Shown here in pieces: positions 13,501-25,500 of a stretch of 64,000 nucleotides of DNA. The DNA comes from Phoronis australis (Eukaryota; Phoronida; Phoronidae). The notes under the pieces are model-generated. The model searched no databases, was not told the origin of the DNA, and was given only the letters and a program-made list of their open reading frames with translations. The stretch is taken from positions 339,291 through 403,290 of the forward strand of contig NMRA01000080.1 in NCBI GenBank assembly GCA_002633005.1, in the 5' to 3' direction. A program made the position numbers and the translations under genes. How positions within the stretch are numbered: position 1 is the stretch's first letter; every line of letters starts with the position of its first letter.

Positions 13501-16500
13501 TTGACCAAGGTCCAAACTGTTAACTAAAAGTTTCATATGTGGTCAGGGGTTGTTCATATGAACAAATTTCATGAGTTCACAAAAGTTCAACTGTGAGGAG
13601 TAGGAAGTTCTGTTGGTCAGTGACCTCCTCGAGCAGACAGTCATGATTGTTTCTCTTTTAAAATTTTAATATAGGTCAGGTTGACCAGTGCCTTATTTCC
13701 CTGCCATCAATCATGCCCAAACAAAGCCTATACTAGATAAGTGTATGATTAATGTAGTTCACATTCCCCAATATCCCCAGGTATAAATATCTGGAGCTGT
13801 GGTTATTTGAGTCAAAAGCTGTAAGGAAAAGATATTAGCCTGCATAACAGGTAATTGAATTTGAAATTGAGTTAAGTATGTATTTTGTATTGATTGACTT
13901 GATTTAGGTCTTGATTTAGCCTAGGGTATATTATTTTGGAGATCCGGTTTAATTCTTGTGTGGCTAAATAAAGTATTAAGCATGAGTTTCCTCAACTTTT
14001 TATGAAACATTTCATATGGTTCATTTTGGGGAGGTTGGTTTTGATCCTATTCATTTGGACAAGTGTAGACCTGTCTACCTGAAGAAGGCCTCTCAGTGTT
14101 TTAATCTGTTGACCTAGATTTAAATATCCGTGCCTCATCCCTGTGGACTGCCAGTCTTGACAAAATTATCATCTGGTTCTGTGTCCAAATTCTGGGACTA
14201 GAAAATTGGATTATGGCTGACTCTTTCCTTTCAAACATTTATGTGACTTCAATATCTAAATCCATGAGCTGTGACCAAATTTTCTTGAGAGATTTGACTT
14301 TAAATTGCTCAGTGGCACATGAAAAATTCTTCCAAGTTTGAGTAATCAGTTTTCAGGTTTGGTGATAATAAGCCCAGGATGGCAGACAAAATTGGAGATT
14401 TCCAATAAGCCAAAGTTCCTTGTTGCTCTTCTCGGAATGTCTTTTCCTTGATGTGATGGGCCAACAGTGTTCATATTTCTTTTCCTAAACCATTTTTAAG
14501 CATTGGCTATGAAACAAACACTCAGGTTTATACATGAGTTGCTCTTCTCCCAGAGGTTCAACCCACGAAACCTTAAAGTTTTGAGATTAGAGTATCTCGA
14601 AGCAGGATTTTTGTAGAAGTTGTGTTTTTAAGGACATGATTTCCATGTGAAAGTATACAGTAAGGTGAAATTACAATAGTTTTGGGCGAAAACAATTGTC
14701 AAAATCCCCTTTTTGTTCAAGGGCTTCTAATATTGATATGAATGAACCCACAGTTTTTCAAAATATTATTGTGTTAGTCTTTTACTGAAAATTAAAATTG
14801 ACTTGTCTGCCACTCTGTGCAAAGCTGTGATGTTCTCGGAAAAGTTCATTGTCCCATTTTGCATTTGGTAGACCAGGTATCTTGACTGCAGGTAGACTTA
14901 TTACCTGAGCTTGAAACCAAGGCAATTCACGGAACAATCACCCGAGGATGGTATTTGTTGCATAAAAAGTGTGTGCCTGTCATTTGTTGACAGACAGATA
15001 TATAACACCTTGATTTATGCTACTAGCTCTTTACTTCCTGGTATGTTATCTTGGGGAGTTTTATTTGCTTACTGTCTGGATTTGGCCAAAGGGTTGATTT
15101 TGCGACAGTCTGTTTGAAAAAATGACTGACTCACAATTTTGGGTGTTGCAACCAGCGTTCCGACTTTCCCAGCATTGTCCAAGTGTGGTGTGCATTTTGA
15201 TAATATTGCATGGGCTTGGGTTACCTGACCTAGGACAATGAATTTGGGGACTGCAGAGGGTGAGTGCAGAGCATAGGCACTTAAAATTTCTTTGAGAAAC
15301 CTGGAGTGGACACATAATCTTGAGCCATCAATTGAGGTTCATGGCCGAGCCACTGATGCTGGACTTGTCATGCAGGAGTTAGATAAAACATGGGCAAATT
15401 GTTGTAGGGTCTCACTTCTAGAATAGCATGGTCACACACAGTATGGTTGCATGACCCAGCTTTTTAAGTTGTGTCTCATAATGGAAACATTAGGCACAGT
15501 AACTGAGCTGGCTACATGCTGCTTAATAAGCTAGAGAAGAGACAAAGTTGATTACTGATATTGTACTCAAGGAGACATTTGCGTCAAGTTTGGACTTAGT
15601 GTTGTGGAGAACGCTGCTTATGTGAATGCTTTATTATTTTTTGCGCACTAGTATGAACAGTGATATTAGAATGCGTATGGAGCCAAAAGAACCCTTTCAT
15701 GTCTCCTTTAGTAAAGAACTCGGGCTAGTATGGCTATTTGCCTACTGTAACAAAGCAATGTTCTTAGGAAACTTACCAATTGTAACTTAAAGCTAAGCGA
15801 GTTGTGTTTTAAGAGCTAACATTCTGATGAGTCAAGCATTCACAAAGCCGCAGTGCATTTTTAAGGAAATCTTTGTCATAGAAACGGGTGGTAGGCACAA
15901 TGAACACGAGTGCTTAAATTTGAAAATTACCGGGTGGGGGGTGTAGTTAATAAGCCGAATGAGGATGTTAACTAGTTCCCATTATTTGTAGGAGAGTAAT
16001 CAGCCATTGTAAAATGTTCAACTGTTAGGTGAGACCTTCAGGTATTCACGTAGGGAGGTGCTATAGATTCTGTTGGGTGAGGTGAACAAATAGAGATCTT
16101 TTTACAGGTAGAGTGTCTAGTATGTTTGCAAATCCCTAGGCTGATATTCATTTTCACTGAGCTGATTGGGGTTGGAGCCATTGGCAGGATTTGAATCCGA
16201 GACAATCTCAAAAATGAAACGTTTTTATGCGCCCACATATTTATATGTGGATGCATTATGCCGTCATCTCTGTCCATTCTTGTGTCCGTCCGGTATCTGG
16301 CATCCGGCGTCCGCTGCTCTGTCTCCAAAACCCTTTGACATATGTTCATGAAATTTAGCACATATGTTCCATTCATGAATGGGACGGCATGAGCGAACTA
16401 CCGGTGTGCCCCCTAGTGGCAATTTTATTTTTTTACGCTTACCTTTGTATCTTCAAATGTCCTGGTCCTGAAAAGATTTTCATGAAATTCGGTATGTAGG

Positions 16501-19500
16501 CACCTATTAGTGAGATGACTTTAGCCTCCCGTTTTTGGATGGATTTGACGTAGTTTGCGCCACCTAGTGGCCATTTTTACTGTTTTCAAGTTTGTTTTTT
16601 TTTGTCCACCACTCTATCTATGTGAAAATTGACATGTATGTTCTTACTATAAAGAGGACGGTTGACGATTATTTTCCGAAGATTTTGACTACTGTGGTGC
16701 CTCCTAGTGGCAGTTTTGTTTTTGTTGCGCCTATGGCTGTATCTCCTAAACCCCGTTTGCAGGATCTTTACTTAATTTAGCAAGTGTATTTATATGATGT
16801 TGACTACGAATGACGACGACTTTCGGACAGATCTGATTACTGCTGTGCCCCCTAGTGTCAATTTTAGTTTTTTACGTTTAACTTAGTATCTTCAAAGGTC
16901 TTCAACAGATTTTCATAAAATTTTAAATATAGGCATCTATTGGTGTGATGACCCTATCTTCCTGTTTTTGGATGGAATCGACGTATTTTGCACCACCTAG
17001 TGGTCATTTTTGCTGATTTCAAATCTTGTTTTTGGTGTCCACCACTGTATCAATCAAATCATTTGAAAATTGGCATATATGTTCTCAGTGTGAAGACGAC
17101 CTTTGATGATGGTGACTGACTACTGTGGTGCCTCCTAGTGGTAGTTTTGTTTTGCGCCCATAGTTGTTTCTCTCAAACCTACTGCAGGATCTTTACTAAA
17201 TTTAGTAAGTGTATTTATATGAAGATAACAACAGAAGATGACGACTTTCAGGCGGATCCAACAGACATTGTGCCCACTAGTGGCAATTTAATTTTATTCT
17301 GTTTTCCTTTGTTTCTCTGAAGTTTCTTGACAGATTTTTATGAAATATGGCATGCTTCTGTTTTTGGATGGATTGTATGTTTTTGCGCCATCTAGTGGCC
17401 ATTTTTATGAATCAATGATACAAATAAATAACCCTAAAAGCACACCAATTGCAATGCATTCGTTTGCGCATTTCAACGCTCTGCGTTGCTCTTGTTTATA
17501 TATTTATCGAATGAAACAAACGTATATACAAAATGTATAGACAGACAATAAAGACAAAAAGTGAAAACCATTTGCACATGTATGCGTATGCGTACAAAGT
17601 CTGTGGCTGATTTGATTGTTAGAGAAGATAACTAGGTGACTTCTAATGCTTGGTTTTAACCATTTTTCACTAATTTATGATAACTGAGTTCATGAATTCA
17701 TGGAACTTCTGCATCCCTGACATTATAAGCCCACGTTCTGTCGGCCCTTCTTTGTTAGCTTTATATGTTTCTGAGAACTGTGCAAATCTGTGTTTGATAT
17801 CTGAGTTGCAGTTTGAGTCATTTTATATTCTGTTCATTTACACCTTGCGGTAACCATGTATCAGTAGACCATAAAGTTTATAACAAATGTATCACAAGGT
17901 TGAGAAATAATCTTCTTTACTATGTCGCCTGGAGAGGGCCTAATGTGCCCGTGGCATGTAGTTCAGGTCTTGGACGGACAAGTAAAGTAATGTGAACGAC
18001 AAGTGGAAACTTGGCCATGAGAGGAGTTAAGCGCTGGAGAGAAAGGCAAAAAGTATTTTCAATTTTGTACCTACCATTGCAATAGGTGGGTAGGGTCATG
18101 ATCAAATGGTTAAAAAGAGATAATGAATGTCAATTGACCAAAATGGCATGTGAATCTGACTGAAAAAGTCTCCTATGAAAATAAATATTGAGCAGTTAAT
18201 AGCTGGTCAATAGTCAAATTTCAATGGAGCATAATATGACCAGTAGGTGGCAGGGGTAGTAGTAAACATCAGTTGATGGCAGGGAATCCATGAATCTTAT
18301 TTGATCCATTGTGTTATGATGCATAATTATTAAAGCTAACTGGCCTCATAAGAACAAATAAGACAGAGGGTTGCACTCCAGAATAGAAGCCAAAAACTGA
18401 TGCATACTTGGCTTTAAATAAATCTAACTCGTCGTTTCCTTGGCTTGTACTTCACTGGCGTCAGCAAGGGGCCATGGTAAAAATTTTAGCGGTTGTTGAA
18501 AGCCTTAGAAAACTGGAAAATGACACGATGCTGGTAGTTCTTTTGTCCGAAATTGAAAAAAATGGTTTAGTGTGTATGTGTTGGCCAGTTATTTGTGACT
18601 TACTCTTAAACATACAGTACGGTAGTCGCCCAAACTTTTGTCCTGGGAATAATGGTTCCTAGTGTGGGAGGATACTTGGGTTGAGGTACAAGAGTGTAGG
18701 CGGTCAGTCAATTAGGTTCAACACCCAGAAAAGGGTGGAGTTCTAAAACTTGTTGTATCTTACACGTTGTCTCAAGTTTCTGGTGCTTGCGCAATCTGTT
18801 GACATAAGGTAACAGTCACAAGTGGGTAGTAATGACTGTACAGAGGTCAATGTGATATGGTTAACCTAGTGATCTGGTACCATGACCTGTGAGTGTATTG
18901 GGGTCAATGGTTTTGCACAATACCACTATTGCTGCTGTGGGAACAGCTACCTACAGAGTGGGTCTGGTAAAACCAGTTTAATAGGGTAAAGTCTTCTCCA
19001 ATTTCGGACAAAAAATAGTCGGCAGATTTGATCTTTTTTCGTTCGCAAAGGCTCCTCACGAAATTTGTGTGAATGCCTGTGATTGGTCAGAGTCGTCAAG
19101 TTGTAGCTGTGGTTTAGATCTTTTTAAATGAAATATCGTTTATTTGTCTGTTACGGAAAATTAGAATTTCGCTCGTTGGTCGTACTATTTGACAAAACAC
19201 ATAAATTAACCATTTTAGTCCTCCGTATATTGTTGGTAATGTGAAAAATTGGGCATCACCTGCAGCTTCCAATTTACCCAGTAGTTACTTTAAGTTTGTG
19301 TTACACTGTCGGGATTCTTCGGTTTATTCTTGGAAACGATGGAGGTCAGAGACATGTTGACAGGCTTCTTGCACTCACCTTGTCGTCGTGGCGATCTCGT
19401 TAATTGCTCACGCATCTCTAGTTAATGAGTATCTTAAGAAGAGTCGTGATCTTATCGCTTGTCAAGGGGCCAACCACTTGTTTTTCGTGATGTACGCTTC

Positions 19501-22500
19501 GACTTGTTTGGTTAATAAGCCAATTGTCAAACTATTTAAGATAAACAGTGTGATGGTCGTGACTACCTAACTTCAGCTCAGGTGTACCTGCATCCATGTT
19601 CTAGTTCTTGTTAATCTTTGGCGACATTATACTCAAGGTTGGCGCGTGGTCTTGGTACAATTGTGATGCAGTTTTCATGTTCTTTGGTCAGAGCCATCTG
19701 CCATTATATGGCATACGATAATGATAGCAAACCTTCTACGTACAACTCTTTACCGTTGTGAGAGCACAGAAGCGTCTGTCACCAGTCCAAATTAAAGTCT
19801 GGCGTTCGAGACGGGAAGAGTTGACGTGGACGGAATGTAATTCCTTTCATTTGTGGAAATTTTGTGACATCGGACACTTTTGTGTCAAACCTTTGAATAC
19901 GTTACCACACGACAGTGGCAATTTGACAACATAATGGTAGTAAAGAATTCAGAAATACCCACTGCATTAAATCTGTACCAAAGTGCAGAACCCTGTTTGC
20001 CAACTACTCTATTGCCATCTAGTGTCAATGCGTATTTTACCAAGCTGCAGATGTATCAGAAAAGCTTTTGCTACTCCTGTGCATACTAGTACCTTTGCGG
20101 TTGTAGATGTTCTATCATCTTGTAGCCATAAGTCTGTACTTTCTTGAATGTGCTGATTTATGTGGTACCTCTGCAGTTTTATCTTTTATGTCTGGGGTAT
20201 TTTTTGAAAAATGGGAATCGCTTATTATGAAGCTTATTTCTTCAAATTATTCCTGAGCAGACTCCGTGCTCTATTCACATCTGTGCTTGCTCCTGTAAAG
20301 ATGATAATTGACTCTGTGACGCAGCTGCAACTGTTTTTTCTTCTGGTTTTCATTTTGTAATGTTGCCTCAATAATGGCAATTACCGTAATCGTTCGGTTA
20401 ACGGCCCTCCCCCGATTTTTTGGATTCGCCAATTTAACCGCCCAGGGCGTTAACCCGAACGATTACGGTACTATTGCTTAAACAAGGTATGACTTGCCGC
20501 TGTATGCATTGCAAAGCACTGTTTTAGCAAGCTCCTATTCGGAGCTGTTTCATCATAGTTAATCCTTGGTCCCGAGAATAAAATGTCCAACACCTGTCAC
20601 CTTGTTTCAATAGTTTACACAAATCTGTTTTTGTTAAGGGCATGCGATTGGGCTTCTTTTCTCATCTTTCTATCTGCTATCTGGTTACAAGGTATTGCTG
20701 CTTTCTTTCAGAAATATGTGCTCTCGCTAACGTCGGCTATGATCTTCTATACGCAACAATACGCACCGTCCGTGTACCAGAAGCTGGTCGCAAAACGCGA
20801 CGACATAGAAAGACAGTCGTCAGCCTCCCTCGTGTTCAGAGATACAGAAAAGGCTATTGGCATCAAGTATGTGGACAACAGCCACTTGGAGTTAACAAAA
20901 TCGCTTATCGATACTTACAGGCAAAACACAGACTGGAGCAATTCCACTAGACTAGATTCATGTGATTCAAGTTACGGTTCTACTTTTGCTGTCAGTAGTG
21001 AATTCTTCAGTGATGACCTGAAGACAGTCCACGGCGATGATAAGAGTCGTGTGCTGTCCAATGAGTCATCTTCATTTTCATCGTCACACACACGCACAGA
21101 CTCGCCTGATTCTGAGCTGGTCAGTTCAATACCTAATTATGCCACAAAACTGGAATTTGCGCTTAAGCGTGGTTACAGCAAGGATCAGTTGAAGCAGGCG
21201 TTGAAAAAGTGTGGTGGTTCCGTCTCGCAGAACGACTTGCTATCCGAGTTGATTTCAATTGGTTCACTGTCGTCGTCTACTGACGAGACTCAGGTCGACA
21301 GCGTAATCGAAGAAGATGGCACGCGATTGACGTCAAGCTTTCTGGAAGAAGATGAAAGCTCAAATCTAAAGCCAATTGTCATTGACGGAAGCAATGTGGC
21401 CATGAGGTAAGACTATGTAGCCTGAATCATCCTTGAATAATGTTCCTTGTCAATTTTTCACAAAATTTTTTGTAAGATAATGCAGAAACAAATTTTAGTT
21501 CTGCGATTTGACCTACAACTTTCTATTGAAACAACTAAAGGATCACCCAGTCTCGTTTGCCATTGGGTTGATTTTAGGAAACGTGTACTGCAGACAATGG
21601 GGAGGGGGTGTGCAGGGTTTGGCCCTGGTTGACAATAGGACCATCCCTTATTACTCAGTGACATTTGAATCTTGCTGTATTTACCCACAATGCCATAAAC
21701 ATTCGTCAAGCACATTTGGTACCTTGTTTTGGTACCTTGTTGTTCTGATTCTTTAGAAGTTTTTCTCAGTTGCATTACTCTTATCGTCCTTCCAATGCCA
21801 AGTTTTCCTTGAACTGGAGCCAGGTTAGTCAAAATTGTTTATTATCTTTACTCCAAATGTAAATAATTTATCTAGGTCACTCAAAGGCTGAGTTCTATTT
21901 CTGGATTACCATTATCAAGCCTTGTTCACTCTGTGATTGAAAGTTGTGTATGTTTTGTGTGCTGTAAATGTAGGGCTGAATGAAACAGGCCAAAACAGTT
22001 TTCAGTAAGAGGAACTTCAAGGGTAGTTGTTGACAGGTCATTTTGTAAGAACTTTGATTTTACCTGGCAGGTCAATATGCATCAAGAATGGCCTTACTAG
22101 TAAACAATAACAGAGTGTCGGGTCTTTCCTTGTCTCAAAAATAAAAACCAGGCTAAAATGAAAACAAAATGATAATTTATAAAACTGTAACAGCGTTTTT
22201 GAGACTTCATCGTGTTGAACTGTTTCAGCACACGAAATTCAGTCATGCAGTTCCCGTTGTTTGGCTTTTGATGTATTGGTCTTTTCGCTAAAATTTACAA
22301 AAGGCATGGACACGTGACGTAATTAATGTAAGATTGGTACAAGTTAAAAATTTTACAGGCCTACTTTAAGAAAATATATACTTTCATGAAGTTCTATAGA
22401 TGTTTGACACAGTCCTGCATAACTCTAAGCTTATTTCTTTTTACACAAAAGTATGTGAGGTGTAGTTTGTTTTTCGACCTCTCTATCAGGTGTTTGTTAA

Positions 22501-25500
22501 CCACTCGATATTTCCAGGAAATAGAGTGGTATTGTACGCTGTGAAAATTGGGTTTGATGCCCATGCTCACGCAAGCATCCTCCTACGATTTCTGAAAATT
22601 TTTGAAATAAAGCACCCGCTGCTCTGCTACTATCTCCACCCCCTATTTTTGAGAATTTTCATTATCAATCAATATTAATGCCAAGCCATAGATACGGTAA
22701 GGTATGGTAGTTTTTGTGTATGGTATGTATGCAGTCCGGTATTAAATGGTCCGCTGTGATACGCTGTACCTGCAAAGAAGCTATTTCAATGAATTTTAAT
22801 TCATTGAGTGTCCAGCAGTTTTGATTGCTGAAAAAGTAAAAAAGCACTCTGCACTCTGGAAAAGAGCATTTAAATTGACCATCGAGTGTACAATGTTGGA
22901 CTCAAAAGACTGTATACAGTATCAAGACAGACTAGAAAAAATGAAATATTTTCGCCACAGAAATGACAACGTCCAATAACAAAAATTAGAGTATTAGGTA
23001 ATTTACAGCCTTACCTATCCCTCTCAGAAGAATGATCCCATGGTGGGAGAAGGCAACAATATTTTTAAAATTCTCTTCATTACCTGTAGTTAAGAATATA
23101 GAACTTAAGTCTCATTAACATTCTTTTGTTTGTTATATGCGGTGTGCCAAAACCCATATGGATTGTGTAGGACTGTCTTACAATCTATATTTTTGTAAAT
23201 ATGTAAATACTCGGACTTGTGGATAAGGTCCTGTACTGCTTCAAGGAAGGTGTTTTTGTTGGCTGTGTGGTTTTGCCATGATTCACCCCTGCACGACCTT
23301 CCTGCTTGAAGTCATTTGTGAGTACAATGACTCTTCATAAGCTTTATGTAATTTCATCATTGGTTTTATGGATTGTCATGGTGCTGAGTCATGGATTTAC
23401 ATAAACAGCATAGGGTATATACACCATGGCTTAGACCTATGCATTGGGATCTTCATTACTCATTCGTGTGTTGGAGAGTCGAGGTTTGTGGCCTTCAGTT
23501 GGTAGCTTTCCCTTGATAGCTTTCAAGCACCAGATCTCAGGTGTCCTTGCCATCACCAGTCATTTGTTTACGCTCTGTAGGGAGGCTGCACATATGGGTG
23601 TATTCACAATACATTGATACCCAGTTATTGGTTCCAGTTTCTCTTCCTTGTTGGTGTTGGTATCCAGGACTGGTTTTATATAACCATGAATGTCAAGTCA
23701 CACAGGGTGTCAAAGCCTGAAAATTTTTCCTTGTCACACTTTTCATTTACTGCAAGTAATTAGCTTTCTTTGTTGTGGGTGCTTTAGTCACTGTGGATAT
23801 CCAACAAAGTGAACACAAGTTGTTTCTTTGACAAGATTTGCCGTCTTAAATGTGGTTTGAAATTCCAGTTTGAGGAATTGTTGATTCTGATTTGTGAATG
23901 GTGAAGAAATCAGTTTGGAACACGGTTGTAGTGAAAAAGTAGAAATAACTTTTGTCAGTTTTTCATCAAACAGGTCGTTCAAGAAAAAATGTTTCGTTGT
24001 CAGCTTATTGTCCGTGTTGTGTCGGCATGGAAATTTTGAGCATTCTGTAGCCATGTAATATGTTTTACAAAAAACAAAAACTGTCAGTTTTAGCAAAAAA
24101 TTTATTTCAAATTGTTACCGTGTGTGAATTACCCTTCTATCGGCAACTGTGGTGTCAGTAACAATGCCTGTCTGTTGACCAGTCAACCTACAATTAAAAA
24201 TAGATCAGATATAGTTGCCTTACTGTGAATTGTAAACAGCAGGTTTACATGGAAAACATCCACATTTGTTTTGAAGAACTGGAATTAAGCATGAATATCT
24301 AAGTGAAAGTTGTTTTTAGTTAAGTTTCTTGGAAACTCACGAGCTGTTTAATTTCTAAATAAGATCAGTAGCACCCCCTGTTGCCCTATTGTGCTTTTTA
24401 TCCTGGGTATCTACTATGTCAATAATTAATTAAAAAGTATCCCTCCAGAAAACAGTGGTTTGCAGGCGATCCTGATTATTTCCTTGAACAAAGGTAAACC
24501 TACATCTATAAATCATTTGGGGTAGCTATTACTGCAAATTTGACACTTTGAACTATCAGGGGGTGGAAACAATTCCTTGGCTGTGCCACAAAATTTCAGC
24601 CTGGAGCAGCGAACACCAAATGCACCTAAACATTTTGCTGTGCATGTGTAGTATAAGGACGTGGGTATGATATTTGCTCTGAAAGTTTGGGGTTTGCTGG
24701 TTCGCAACTGGGGTTTAGGGGTTTGAAGCCGGACTTTAGAGGCACTGCCATGGAATCTTTTCTACTCCCTGACTCAAAGATCAGACAGGATGACTTCACT
24801 TATCTGCTTCATTGTTTCATTTTTTGTTTTATTTCTTTGATGATGCTTTAAGCAGCTGGATTGTTTCTAGAACAAGGATCTTATAGTTTTTTGTTTTTTC
24901 CTCATCTGTAGCCATGGTAACAAGGAGGTGTTCTCTTGCAAGGGGATCAAGATCGTTGTCGATTGGTTCAAAGCTCGGGGTCACCAGAACATAAATGCAT
25001 TTGTGCCGCAATGGAGGAAGGAGTCCCAGCGTCCTATCACCCCCATAACTGGTAAGTGGCAAGCTAACTTTTATCTATTCACACTGGCAACAACCTGTGG
25101 CTGAGCGCATTTTTAATGAATGAAGGTTGTGCTTTTTATCTAGATTGGAAATATTTTAGTGCTCGAAAATATTTGGTATAATTTAATCTGCAGATGTTAG
25201 CTTAGTTGATATTGTTTTCAGTGTGGTTCATTGAAACGAATGTATGGAATGGAAATTTTTCATAATTTCTTTAGTGGAGAAAGATATTTTTTCTGATGAA
25301 GTCACGTGTTGGGCTAACTGGCACTCATTGACTTACACTTTTTAGTGGCGCACGCTTATATCAAAATATTTTGGAAGTAATTTTTCTGTGTCTTGATTTT
25401 CTGTGCGTAATGTGTAATATATTTCTTGGAGTTTCTCCGCTCGTTGGTATAGACATTTTCATTGTGAATTAGCCAGCTTCACTGAATTTAATGCTTAAAT

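Larger units (their letters stand above)
8461..20711 (+). other. Intron 1 of the ZC3H12-like gene
   Basis: Donor gtaatg, acceptor tttctttcag; 12.25 kb. No coding exon recognised inside. It contains a CA microsatellite (10481-10557), the CTCF-core array element (16218-17494) and a small foldback (20382-20470). The rest shows no recognisable feature. Confidence 0.75.

Noticed and set aside
16038-16376. Minus-strand 112-codon frame at the start of the dispersed element
   Set aside because: It reappears in the other copy (about 50450-50686) as part of the repeat and has no domain.
20583-20711. Hydrophobic N-terminal extension of the exon 2 frame that could look like a membrane segment
   Set aside because: A strong pyrimidine-tract acceptor ends at 20711 and exon 1 joins there in phase; the upstream part is intron.
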